Below, piece after piece: positions 17,616-26,578 of a DNA stretch of 36,951 nucleotides. The translations under genes and the position numbers were made by a program. Each line of letters opens with the position of its first letter. Position 1 is the first letter of the stretch. The notes beneath the pieces were generated by a model, which worked only from the letters and a program-made list of their open reading frames with translations, did not search any database and was not told the DNA's origin. Origin of the DNA: Candidatus Latescibacterota bacterium (GTDB lineage Bacteria; Latescibacterota; UBA2968; UBA8231); assembly GCA_021295675.1 (NCBI GenBank), contig JAGWBY010000089.1:1-36951 (forward strand), in the 5' to 3' direction.

Positions 17616-18578
17616 ATGACTATTAAAATCGGCTTTGTCGGCACAGGCGGCATCGCCAACCACCACCTGCGCACCCTCGCCCAACTCGACGAGGCCAAGC
17701 TGGTTGCCTTTTGCGACGTAGTCGAGGAAAAGGCGCTCGCCGCGGCTAGCGAGTACGGCGGCAAGGCCTACAGCCACTACGAAGCCCTGTACGACAGCGA
17801 GGCACTCGACGCAGTCTATATCTGCCTGCCGCCTTTTGCCCACGCCCAGCCCGAGCTGGCGGCCATTGAGCGCGGCTTGCCCATTTTCGTCGAAAAACCC
17901 GTGGCGACTTCCCTAGAACAAGCCCGCGCCGTTGAAGCGGCTCTCCGCGCCCAAAACCTGATTAGCGCCGTAGGGTATCACTGGCGCTACATGGATACGA
18001 CCGCCAAGGCAATCGAATACCTCGGCGACGAGCCAGTGGGTTTTGCCCTTGGCGCTTGGATGGGCGGCATGCCCGGGGTGTCTTGGTGGCGGGTACTGGC
18101 CGAGAGCGGCGGCCAGATCGTCGAACAAACCACGCACATCTTCGATTTGGCCCGCTACCTGCTCGGCGAGGTGGAAAGCGTCCACGCCATGGGGCGCACC
18201 GGCCTGATGGAAGACGTCCCCAACTACGATGTCCACGACGCCTCTGTCACCAACCTCCGCTTCCACAGCGGCGCGGTGGCCAGCATTACCTCGGCCTGTA
18301 TGCTCTCCGCAGGCGGGCACGTGGGCTTGGATCTCTACCAGAAAAACCAAGTCCTGCGCATCGCATCCGGGGCGCTCACCATCGACCGCCCCAGCGGCCA
18401 AGAAGTCGTCGAACAGGGCAACAACCCAACGCAAGCCGAGGATCGCGCCTTTCTCCAAGCCGTGCAAACCGGCGATGCTGCGGGCATCCGCTGCGATTAC
18501 TCAGAGGCGGTCAAGACTTTAGCCGTAACCCTCGCGGCGACCCAATCCGCCATAGAAGAGCGCGTCGTCGCGCTATAG
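17616..18578 (+). CDS. Gfo/Idh/MocA family oxidoreductase, copy 2
   Basis: The 320-residue product has the Rossmann motif GFVGTGGIANHH (about 6-17), the canonical FVEKPVATS (Lys of the EKP motif) and QTTHIFDLARYL, where the His and Asp of the HxxD active site are present. So unlike the first copy at 8963-10048 it keeps the usual dehydrogenase residues. It probably oxidises or reduces a sugar, inositol or related compound with NAD(P); the substrate is not predictable. The gene is complete. No clear ribosome site precedes ATG 17616. It converges with the flavoprotein gene, with a single base between their stop codons. Confidence 0.87.
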   Translation: MTIKIGFVGTGGIANHHLRTLAQLDEAKLVAFCDVVEEKALAAASEYGGKAYSHYEALYDSEALDAVYICLPPFAHAQPELAAIERGLPIFVEKPVATSLEQARAVEAALRAQNLISAVGYHWRYMDTTAKAIEYLGDEPVGFALGAWMGGMPGVSWWRVLAESGGQIVEQTTHIFDLARYLLGEVESVHAMGRTGLMEDVPNYDVHDASVTNLRFHSGAVASITSACMLSAGGHVGLDLYQKNQVLRIASGALTIDRPSGQEVVEQGNNPTQAEDRAFLQAVQTGDAAGIRCDYSEAVKTLAVTLAATQSAIEERVVAL

Positions 18579-18579
18579 C

Positions 18580-19110
18580 CTACTCGTCTTCGATCAGATC
18601 GAAGTCGTGGATGTCCTCGCCGGCCTTGGCCGAGAGGATGTCCAGCGCGGCGCAAGCTCCGTCGCCAGCGGAGATAATGGCCTGGATTTTCTTCAGGCGA
18701 GTGCTCCAGCCAATGACGTATAGCCCTTCGACCGAGGTGCGGCCATTGCGGTCGGCCGCCAACCCATCGGCTTCTTTGGCCACGCCCAAGCTTTCGGCCA
18801 GCGGGTTGCTCGGCCCGGTAACCAAGATCAGATATTGAGACTTTTCGACGACAAACCCCCCCTCGCCCTTTTCAACGCTGCTGACTTCGACGTCCTGAAT
18901 TTCCCCGCCAAAGCCGCGCACCTGCTCGCGACCGATCTGTTGGAACTCGGGACCGGCGATCTTGGGAATGCCCAAATAATTGTACAGCATGGCTTTATGC
19001 ATGAGGGTCTTGTCTTGGCCGAAGACGGTGACGCTCATGTCGTTTTTGGCGAGAAAGAGCGCGGCGCTCAATCCACCCGGCCCATCTCCAACGACGATAA
19101 CATCCGGCAT
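18580..19110 (-). CDS. Half-size thioredoxin-reductase-like FAD protein
   Basis: The 176-residue product has the FAD-binding motif VIVVGDGPGGLSAALFLAKN at the N-terminus and the matching C-terminal FAD segment GLYVIGWSTRLKKIQAIISAGDGACAALDIL. Thioredoxin reductases have about 310 residues, with an inserted NADPH domain carrying the redox CxxC. Here that middle domain is gone and there is no CxxC at all. The two FAD segments are joined directly, so the protein can hold flavin but not use the thioredoxin mechanism. Similar short versions exist in many bacteria, so it is probably a genuine family and not a wreck. AGGAG lies 8 bases before ATG 19110. The partner and reaction are unknown. Confidence 0.8.
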   Translation of the reverse strand: MPDVIVVGDGPGGLSAALFLAKNDMSVTVFGQDKTLMHKAMLYNYLGIPKIAGPEFQQIGREQVRGFGGEIQDVEVSSVEKGEGGFVVEKSQYLILVTGPSNPLAESLGVAKEADGLAADRNGRTSVEGLYVIGWSTRLKKIQAIISAGDGACAALDILSAKAGEDIHDFDLIEDE

Positions 19111-19291
19111 TTCTCAGGCTCCTTTGGCTGTTGGTTAGCGCGGGCAAATAAGGCCGCTGGCCCACGCGATGTCAACCTTACCACGCGAGTACTATGCCTT
19201 GAACGGGCACGGATATTGCTTTTCTAATCTCAGGCGCATTGACACCGCTCCACGCCATCCTGTACCTTCCAACCCAAGGAGACAGCCTGCT

Positions 19292-19576
19292 ATGACCAAT
19301 TCCCCTTTAACCCCCGAAGAGCGTCTAGCCAAGCTCGAAGGCGTGTACAATCACCTCGCTACCAAGGCCGATATAGCCGAACTCAAGACCGATATGGCCG
19401 AACTCAAAGTCGAGCTCAAGACCGATATCGCCGAACTCAAAGCCGAGTTGAGCAAGGAATTCACGAGCCAGATAAAGGACATTAGAAAGGGTTTGAACCA
19501 ATTACAGGGGGGGATCGCCGTGTTGGGCGTTGTGGTGATTTTGCTACAATTGTGGACCAAACTAACCAGCGGCTAA
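19292..19576 (+). CDS. Small coiled-coil protein with C-terminal membrane anchor
   Basis: The 94-residue product has a predicted long coiled coil at about 15-70 (repeated ADIAELKTDMAELKVELKTD, then AELSKEFTSQIKDIRKG). A single membrane segment follows at about 73-88 (GGIAVLGVVVILLQLW). It resembles DUF1640/CCDC90-like or XhlA-like small membrane proteins. ATG 19292 is preceded by AAGGAG at 10 bases; a longer upstream extension in frame is not supported. Three copies of a 20-base DNA repeat lie within it. The function is unknown; oligomerisation at the membrane is the only safe inference. Confidence 0.75.
   Translation: MTNSPLTPEERLAKLEGVYNHLATKADIAELKTDMAELKVELKTDIAELKAELSKEFTSQIKDIRKGLNQLQGGIAVLGVVVILLQLWTKLTSG
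19367..19440 (+). repeat. Three 20-base near-repeats in the coiled-coil gene
   Basis: The unit (A/G)CCGATATNGCCGAACTCAA occurs at 19367-19386, 19388-19407 and 19421-19440. The spacings of 21 and 33 bases are multiples of three, so copies can be gained or lost without breaking the frame. Confidence 0.8.
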
Positions 19577-19596
19577 CCAGCCGACCGCCTCTTAAA

Positions 19597-22500
19597 TTAC
19601 TCGCTCTCCGGCTCAAACACTAGCTCCGGCACCACTACCTCCCAAGCATCGCATTTCGTGCTGTCGCGGTACTGCGGCTCCGACGCGTCGCGGCTCCAAG
19701 CCACGACGGCAAAGACCGTGGCGGACCTGCATCGCGTTCCCGGTGGGGGTTCAAACGCTTGGGCAAGACGCCCTACCACCATCCCCGACCGGTCCAGCAA
19801 TTCCCAATGTCCAGTTTTGGCAATCCGCGTTTCTAGCTGGTCGCCGGGCGACAGAACGGCAATCGCACGATGCACCGGATGGTTATCGTGGCAACGCCCC
19901 GCGAAGCCCAAATAGACCTCGCGTAGACTAGGCCGCCGATATTGGTGTGAGAGTTCCGGAGTTTCCGGCTGCAAGCCATCGGATGTGCGGTGTAAAATCG
20001 AGCCGTTGTTCGAAAATGTATATGGCAGCGAGTGCAAGCGCCCCGAGTACGCCGGGGGTTCAGGCTCCTTTACGAAACTAGGCCGAGTGCTACCTCCGGC
20101 GGGGTGCGATCCTTGAAAACGCACGAGCGCAAGGGTCTGCCGAGCGCGCGTCATGGCCACATAGTAGAGCCTGCGCGGCGCGTCCGGGTCCTCGCCCTTG
20201 TCGACATTGCTCCAGCCTCCATCGAGCACGGCCACATGGTCGAACTCCAATCCCTTGGCGCGGTGTGCGGTTAGCAGTAAGAGCCCGCGCTGGCGGCGAC
20301 GTACGTCTCGTCCCCACTCGGCCAGCCACTCGATGAAGTGATCCACCGGCATTTCCGCGTCGCTGGTCTCTAGGGAGTGCTCGTCCAAGGCTTGCCGCAG
20401 CAGGTCGTTCCATGAACCGGGCGCTTGCGCAGCTAGCCAGCCCCTCAGATCAACACTGCCCACGATCCGGGTCTCCCGTCCGCGCAGCCATTCAACAAGC
20501 GTTCGTGTTTCTCGCAGGTGCCAGAAGCTCGGGATTTCTTCATTCCCCATCTGCACCGGGATACGGTGGACTTCGCAGAAAGCACGTACCGGATCCAGAT
20601 ACTTCCATTCGCGTGCGATCACCGCGCACTTGGACCAGTCCCAATCCGGTGAGAGGGTGGCGAGGCGCTGCAACTCTGTCATCGCGACTCGCGCCTGCGA
20701 GATTGGATCGCGGTGCGCTGGTAGAATCTGCACTCGACCTTGAGCTACCGAATCCAGCTCACTCCAGTCGCCGCCAGGCGGATTCTCCGCACGCGCCCGG
20801 TCGATGCTAATGGGATGTCCAGTCTTCATCCGTTGTCGAGCCGGGTCGATCAACGCATTGGCCGCTGCGATGATGTGGCCGGTGGAACGGTAGTTGTCGA
20901 TCAGGTAGGAGGGCTTTGGACCGTAATCCGCCTCAAAACGACGGATGAACTCCACCGAAGCACCATTGAAGGCATAGATATTCTGATCGTCGTCTCCTAC
21001 TGCAAAGAGAGTAAGCTTGCGATCCTCATCATTTAGGGTTCGGCCGGCCAAGGCCGATATCAACTCGTATTGATCCGCACCGATGTCTTGGTATTCGTCT
21101 ACGAGTATCCAGCGGAAACCCGCGAGGAGCCGTTCCCGCTGATCGTCCGCTTCCTCCGGCTCCAGACCCTCTCCGCGCAGCAGTGCCACTGCTTGGCGCA
21201 ACACTTCCCGGAATGCACCGTCATCAAGTAGCTTCCTCTCCCGCTCCTGAAAGCTGACGCCGACCAGCCGCATGGCCAGTGCATGACAGGTGAGCACGGT
21301 TATCCCGCGGGCGTCGTCGCCGATCAAATCCATGAGGCGTCGCCGGATCTCGACCGCCGCGTGCCGATTATAGGCTAGGGCTAGGATTCCGCGAGGATTC
21401 TCGCGCTTTACGCGCACGAGGTAGGCGATACGATGCACTAACACGCGCGTCTTGCCGGAACCAGGACCAGCGAGTACCAGCACGTTTGTCTGCTCTCGAT
21501 CATCCGCGACGATGCGTTGCTGAATGGGATTCTTCAGGCTTTCGACTATAGTTCGCCACGATTCGGGCGTGGTCTCTCGCGCAATTTCCCTGTCCCGCTC
21601 TGGTAGCCAACGGCCGAGGAACTCCTCCTCCTTCAGACTGAAGTAGTCCATAGCCATACGCATGGCATCGGTTATAGCCTCGCAGCCCCGCTCCGCGAAC
21701 TCCTTCATCACGTGGATCTGCAGGACCTTCCCCTTATAGTGGAGCTTAAGCGGCTCAAAGTCGGCGTTGGCGAAGCCGCGTCTTTCTTCGGCTAGCCGGA
21801 TGGTCATGGCCGGACGGAATACCGCCAAGCCCTTATTCAGGCGAATAACCTCCTGCTCGTGTAGCCATAGGAGGGCGCGGTCTAGCAGTTTCTTGGGGTT
21901 CCTACTTTTCAGAAACAGGTCGGACGTGATCGCTTCCAACAGCTTGCCGAGAGTGGTCTCTGCCAGCAGGTCCGTGCCCCGACTTCCGGGCGGCAAACAA
22001 GCGAGCAAGTGATCCAGCAGGAGTTTCGCTCCATCGCGTCGACGCGACGCGAGTTCCTCCAACGCCGGCCACTCTCGCCGCAACGTCACCTGCACAGTCT
22101 CCGCATCCCACTGTCGTACCCCGAGGCTACCAGCGTCGCCCCCTTCACCGCGCCCGTCGCGGGCGATACTGACGAGAATGCGCTTTAGCTTTTCCGGCAG
22201 CGGATCGGCTACCCCCTCATCCCGCAGTTTTTGCGCGGCGACGCGCAAATGCAGGGTTGAGGTGTCTCCTTTGCCCATATCCGGTGCCACCTCGCGCATC
22301 TGCGCGATCAGGGCGACCTCCAACTCCGCCGCCTCATCAAAGCGCTTCCGTGAGTTGCGCTCTACCCCCGCGTGGACGAAGGCAGTCAACGCCGCATCGT
22401 TGCTGGCGATGCCTAGCTGTTCCAAGTCGTACAAGGCACCGCGTACACCTTCGGCACTCAGGCCGGATACGCCCATTAACTCGTCGGTGGAGATACCCTC

Positions 22501-24771
22501 GTCGGGATCGGCGTTGATCAGCGTCTCGGCTATTTTAACCAGCCGTCCCCGATAATCGTCGGGCACAGACGCCTTCGCCAACCGACTGCGTGCTTCCTTC
22601 ACCGAATCGACCTGGAGAGACGAAGGGAACACCTGCACTCGGTTCTCCTCCCTAGTCAGCAGTACCGCCTCCTCAAGCCAAGAGACAGCGGTCCGTACGC
22701 GGGTATCGTCGGTAGCGGAGTCCCGCTCAAAGACCTTTTCCTCGTCCTCGCCGAGGATCTCGCCGGCAGTAGCCACGACCTCGCCACTCAGCCGCTTCTT
22801 CCGATCTAGGTTGCGCAGCGCTCTCAGCACGCCATGAATCTCTCGTCGAGTGAGCCGCGAACGCGCCGACAGACCGAACTGCCTCTCCACGTCGTCCGTC
22901 GCATAGAGCAGTACGCAACGCGCCGTCTGCCGGTCACGTCCGGCGCGGCCTGCTTCCTGCATATAGTTCTCTAGCGACCCCGGGATGTCGGCATGGATCA
23001 CCAGCCTCACGTCCGGCTTGTCGATGCCCATGCCGAAGGCATTGGTAGCCGCGATCACGCGCAGCTCACCGTCGATAAAACGCTGCTGTACGCTCTTCTT
23101 GGTTTCCGGCGGCACATCGGCGTGGAAGTAGTCTGCCGCGATTTCCTTGTCCTGCAGAAACTCCGCTACCTCTTCAGTCTGCCGTTGCGTCGCACAATAG
23201 ACAATGGCACCGCCGGGCGTATCTGGCGGCAGGTCGTTCAGCAGGAGTTGGTGGATGGACGAGAATTTCTCTTCCCCGGTCGTCGGCACCACCGTAAAAT
23301 CCAGATTATCGCGACGGGCACCACCGTCAAAAACCTTGAGCCCTGCGTCGAGCTCATCTTGGAAATACTGCTTCATCTCCGCCACCACATCGGGCTTGGC
23401 AGTCGCAGTCAAGCACAGCACCGGCGGAATCGGGTTCTGTCCGGCCCTTTCGCGGATGAAGCGTCCCACGTAGCGGTAATCCGGCCGAAAGTCGTGCCCC
23501 CACTTCGATAGGCAATGGGCCTCGTCCAACACCCAAGCTCCGATCTCGCGTTGGTCGAGCGCACGGCGTACGGTGGTGCTGCGCAGTTGCTCCGGCGAGA
23601 TGATGAGAATGCCGGCGTCGCCTAGACGCACCTGATCGAGCGCTTCAGCACGCTCCGGCATCGATAGCAGTCCATTGATAGTCACACAGCAGTCAATGTT
23701 CTGCTTGCTAAGGCCCGTCACCTGATCCGCCATGAGCGCAACCAAGGGCGAAATCACCACCGTGAGAGCACCGGTCTTTTCATAGCGAGACAGGGCTGGG
23801 ATCTGGTAGCAGAGCGACTTGCCTGTGCCGGTAGGTAGAATCCCCAAAACGTGCTCCCCGACCATTGCCGCCTCGACGATGGACTGTTGCATGGGCTGTT
23901 GTTTGTCCATGTCCTTCGGCTCCGGCCGGAAGTCGTCAAAGCCGAACCACCGCTTAAGCTCCTTGCGAGCGTCGTGCCTTTCCCGGCACCAGCCGCAATT
24001 CACTTCGTCGCAAGGCATATCTCGTAGTTGGCGAACCAGCTTACCGGCTTCTGGGAACTGATGTCGAACCCACGGCGGCATCACGGAATTGCCACCGGAA
24101 ACTGACAGCCAAGCCAGCGCGTACGCTAGCGGCCAACCGCTTTGGGCGACATTCTCAAGAACATCCTGACCGTGATTTTGACAGGCTATGCCCGTAAGCC
24201 ACTCGTGGATCGCCGCTTTCGCGACCGCGTCAGATGGCCGGGACCCGGACCGTATGGAGGCGAAAACGGCATCAAACCCCTCGCCATCGGGTCCTATCCC
24301 GGTCAGCCAATGCCACGCTTTGAGCAAACCACACGGCGCATCGCGTAACGCGGTTTGCTGATCGCCGAAGACACCTAGCGCGATCCGAGCGTCGAGTTCC
24401 GGATCGTTCACTCGCCCGCGTTTGAGCTGTCCATCCTGATAGTGTTTGACGAGGTGGTGATAGGGATTGCGAGGAAAGGCGAGAGGGTTGAGCCGCAGCG
24501 TATCCACCGCCGGCAGCTTCAACAGCCGGAGATCGGGCTTTGCTGCTTTCAGGTGGGGCAGATCGAAATCGATCAGGTTGTGGCCGAGCAAGAAGTTCGC
24601 GCCATCAGCGAATTCGTCGAGCTCTGCCAATGCTCCTGTCAAGTTGCCCTCTTGGAAAACCAGAGGTTGATCAACATCCGGGCGTACCGCAGCGAAGGCA
24701 TGAATGCGGCGATCCTGCTTGCCGACTTCGAGGTCAAGCGAGAGGCAGCGAGGCGAAAGGCTTGGGTCCAT
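19597..24771 (-). CDS. DEDD exonuclease - RecQ helicase - UvrD helicase fusion protein
   Basis: This is a 1724-residue intact gene. Residues 1-140 look like a DnaQ/DEDD 3'-5' exonuclease: LDLE (D13, E15), GHNLIDFDLPHL (63-74) and D127 in LDARIALGVF. A Cys cluster (C254, C259, C262, nearby H266) may bind zinc. RecQ follows: Walker A TGTGKS at 314-319, DEAH at 416-419 and motif VI QEAGRAGRDRQ at 605-615. About 640-1080 holds winged-helix-like regions. A complete SF1 UvrD/Rep helicase then follows: GPGSGKT 1102-1108, DEYQD 1225-1229, GDDDQNIYAFNG 1259-1270, TAHRAKGLEF 1501-1510 and VAMTRAR 1538-1544. The last 150 residues are unassigned. RecQ and UvrD move 3'-5' and resolve or unwind repair intermediates. 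One chain with both and a nuclease could process DNA ends in repair or against foreign DNA. The next gene upstream encodes an AAA/DUF4143 ATPase. Confidence 0.9.
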   Translation of the reverse strand: MDPSLSPRCLSLDLEVGKQDRRIHAFAAVRPDVDQPLVFQEGNLTGALAELDEFADGANFLLGHNLIDFDLPHLKAAKPDLRLLKLPAVDTLRLNPLAFPRNPYHHLVKHYQDGQLKRGRVNDPELDARIALGVFGDQQTALRDAPCGLLKAWHWLTGIGPDGEGFDAVFASIRSGSRPSDAVAKAAIHEWLTGIACQNHGQDVLENVAQSGWPLAYALAWLSVSGGNSVMPPWVRHQFPEAGKLVRQLRDMPCDEVNCGWCRERHDARKELKRWFGFDDFRPEPKDMDKQQPMQQSIVEAAMVGEHVLGILPTGTGKSLCYQIPALSRYEKTGALTVVISPLVALMADQVTGLSKQNIDCCVTINGLLSMPERAEALDQVRLGDAGILIISPEQLRSTTVRRALDQREIGAWVLDEAHCLSKWGHDFRPDYRYVGRFIRERAGQNPIPPVLCLTATAKPDVVAEMKQYFQDELDAGLKVFDGGARRDNLDFTVVPTTGEEKFSSIHQLLLNDLPPDTPGGAIVYCATQRQTEEVAEFLQDKEIAADYFHADVPPETKKSVQQRFIDGELRVIAATNAFGMGIDKPDVRLVIHADIPGSLENYMQEAGRAGRDRQTARCVLLYATDDVERQFGLSARSRLTRREIHGVLRALRNLDRKKRLSGEVVATAGEILGEDEEKVFERDSATDDTRVRTAVSWLEEAVLLTREENRVQVFPSSLQVDSVKEARSRLAKASVPDDYRGRLVKIAETLINADPDEGISTDELMGVSGLSAEGVRGALYDLEQLGIASNDAALTAFVHAGVERNSRKRFDEAAELEVALIAQMREVAPDMGKGDTSTLHLRVAAQKLRDEGVADPLPEKLKRILVSIARDGRGEGGDAGSLGVRQWDAETVQVTLRREWPALEELASRRRDGAKLLLDHLLACLPPGSRGTDLLAETTLGKLLEAITSDLFLKSRNPKKLLDRALLWLHEQEVIRLNKGLAVFRPAMTIRLAEERRGFANADFEPLKLHYKGKVLQIHVMKEFAERGCEAITDAMRMAMDYFSLKEEEFLGRWLPERDREIARETTPESWRTIVESLKNPIQQRIVADDREQTNVLVLAGPGSGKTRVLVHRIAYLVRVKRENPRGILALAYNRHAAVEIRRRLMDLIGDDARGITVLTCHALAMRLVGVSFQERERKLLDDGAFREVLRQAVALLRGEGLEPEEADDQRERLLAGFRWILVDEYQDIGADQYELISALAGRTLNDEDRKLTLFAVGDDDQNIYAFNGASVEFIRRFEADYGPKPSYLIDNYRSTGHIIAAANALIDPARQRMKTGHPISIDRARAENPPGGDWSELDSVAQGRVQILPAHRDPISQARVAMTELQRLATLSPDWDWSKCAVIAREWKYLDPVRAFCEVHRIPVQMGNEEIPSFWHLRETRTLVEWLRGRETRIVGSVDLRGWLAAQAPGSWNDLLRQALDEHSLETSDAEMPVDHFIEWLAEWGRDVRRRQRGLLLLTAHRAKGLEFDHVAVLDGGWSNVDKGEDPDAPRRLYYVAMTRARQTLALVRFQGSHPAGGSTRPSFVKEPEPPAYSGRLHSLPYTFSNNGSILHRTSDGLQPETPELSHQYRRPSLREVYLGFAGRCHDNHPVHRAIAVLSPGDQLETRIAKTGHWELLDRSGMVVGRLAQAFEPPPGTRCRSATVFAVVAWSRDASEPQYRDSTKCDAWEVVVPELVFEPESE

Positions 24772-24849
24772 ATCTTCGCGGATTAAGACAAATAAAGGGC
24801 GCTATCAAGAGTCAGCCAATTAAATCGCACGATGCACCCAAGTAGTGAA

Positions 24850-26226
24850 TTAGCCGCCGCTTTGTTTTTCTCCGAGCAATCGACGCAATTGCCCCACTAA
24901 ATAAAAAGGAATCGAGACCAATTCAAAGGACTGATCTGCCATCTTAGGCAAGGCGTAGCTGGCCGTATGCCAAGTGGGAGGAGCACTGTTCACCCGCACC
25001 CCTATCTTCTGTGCCTTAGTCTTGAGAAAGACCTGCAGCGACTTGAGCGTGCCGGTCTTGCCCGCCTTGACTTCGACGGGGATGATTTTAGTACCCATGC
25101 TGATCGCGTAATCGACTTCGGCATTGGAAGATGGCTTCTCCCGTATCCAGAAAAACAGCTCCGGCCTGACGAAGGAAGGCTGCCCGTAGAGCAGATGTTG
25201 TCCGATAAACTGCTCGCAGACGCTCCCTTGGTTCACTTGCAGCACGTCCGTTGCGCTGGTAAAGTCCAGCAGGTTGAGGCCGCAGGCACTGGACATCAAA
25301 CCGACGTCGAGGAACAGCGGCTTGAACACAGTCTCTTTGATTTCCGCCCGTAGCGGGACGCCATTGCAGGCACTGTGATGGACGCGCCAAGCGACCAGGG
25401 CCCCGCACAACAACGACAAGGCATGGGCCAGATTGCGCGCCTGATCGTCCCGGTCAATATGGGCGTATTTCAGCCGCTGACCAATCAGCAGTGGGAGGCG
25501 GGTGAACACCTTGCGCAGCCGGTCGGGATCGGCTCTGCGCGCGTATTTACCAAAATCCTCGGCAAAGGTCTCGAGGATCGATTGTTTCTCAGACTCAGTA
25601 TCGGCAAGCGACGCAGATCGGGTGTAGGCAGACACGCTGGCCGGCATCCCTCCCACTGCCAAGTACTGCCTCACCGCGTCCAATAGCTGACGGTGCAAAG
25701 GATCGGGTATGGTGGCGGGAAACTCAAAGGAACGGATAAAAGAAACGAGGCGCTCTTTGCCTTGGGCCAGCAGAAACTCCTCAAAGGTCATAGGACCGAG
25801 ATACAGATATTCAATGCGGCCGACAGGCACTGCAAAGGATGGCCCTGCCAGCGCGAATTCGAGCAGCGAACCCGCGGCGATGACGTGGATATCGGGGCGC
25901 TCCTCAAAGAAGTAGCGCAATGCCTCAAAGACCTGCGGAGCCGCTTGAATCTCGTCGAGGAACAGGAGCGTTTCCCCGGCGTTGATCGCCGCGTTGTATT
26001 GCAACTCAATCAACGGGATAATCTGGTTGGGATCTTTGGACGCAAATAGCTGTGCCAGTTCTGGTTGTCGCTCGAAGTTCAGCTCCACCGTATTGTGGAA
26101 GCACTCGTGACCGAATTGCCGGATCAGATAGGTCTTCCCCACCTGCCGAGCCCCCCGCACCACTAGCGGCTTGCGCCTTGGCTTGGTCTGCCAATTCTTC
26201 AGATCACAAATTGCGGCTCGAAACAT
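24850..26226 (-). CDS. AAA_14/DUF4143 family ATPase
   Basis: The 458-residue product has a P-loop VVRGARQVGKTYLIRQFG (about 22-39), a Walker B LLFLDEIQ (about 86-93) and sensor-type IAAGSLLEFAL. A winged-helix region and the C-terminal DUF4143 part follow, with FWIREKPSSNAEVDYAI and IIPVEVKAGKTGTLKSLQVF, which match the PD-(D/E)XK-like core (ExDYAI, EVKAG). Such proteins are frequent in archaea and uncultured bacteria and are often seen near mobile or defence genes; the biochemical role is not established. The length is standard and the frame intact. It precedes the exonuclease-RecQ-UvrD gene with a gap of 78 bases, so co-expression is possible but not shown. Confidence 0.88.
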   Translation of the reverse strand: MFRAAICDLKNWQTKPRRKPLVVRGARQVGKTYLIRQFGHECFHNTVELNFERQPELAQLFASKDPNQIIPLIELQYNAAINAGETLLFLDEIQAAPQVFEALRYFFEERPDIHVIAAGSLLEFALAGPSFAVPVGRIEYLYLGPMTFEEFLLAQGKERLVSFIRSFEFPATIPDPLHRQLLDAVRQYLAVGGMPASVSAYTRSASLADTESEKQSILETFAEDFGKYARRADPDRLRKVFTRLPLLIGQRLKYAHIDRDDQARNLAHALSLLCGALVAWRVHHSACNGVPLRAEIKETVFKPLFLDVGLMSSACGLNLLDFTSATDVLQVNQGSVCEQFIGQHLLYGQPSFVRPELFFWIREKPSSNAEVDYAISMGTKIIPVEVKAGKTGTLKSLQVFLKTKAQKIGVRVNSAPPTWHTASYALPKMADQSFELVSIPFYLVGQLRRLLGEKQSGG

Positions 26227-26578
26227 TTCATTTCTCTACGCATATAATATAACCGTAATAAAACTCTTACATGCATATTTTTATAGGGTTAAAATGTGCG
26301 TGTTACATGAAACCGCGTCAACCTTTCAAGGCCTTCACCATAATAAAGACGCTGGATATCCGCAGAAAATGCGATTCGTGTCACCATGATAAAGAGCACT
26401 GTCGCTAAATATTTCCAGCCGCAAGATGCCACCGGCATACGTTGCGCTACGTCTTTGCATGGTCCTTAACGTAGCGACCGTACTCAGTTGCCCTCACTTC
26501 GCGCAACTCCTAAATTATTCACCTATATACGCAACTCAGTCGCCTTCCAGCGGCCACCTATATAAAAGGCACCTAAGC
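26227..26578. other. AT-rich intergenic region between divergent genes
   Basis: These 352 bases separate the minus-strand ATPase from the plus-strand nuoEF gene and are more AT-rich than the flanks. TATA-like runs occur near 26240-26255 and 26560-26566, so promoters for both directions probably lie here, but no -35/-10 pair is convincing. I see no RNA gene or terminator. Confidence 0.5.
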
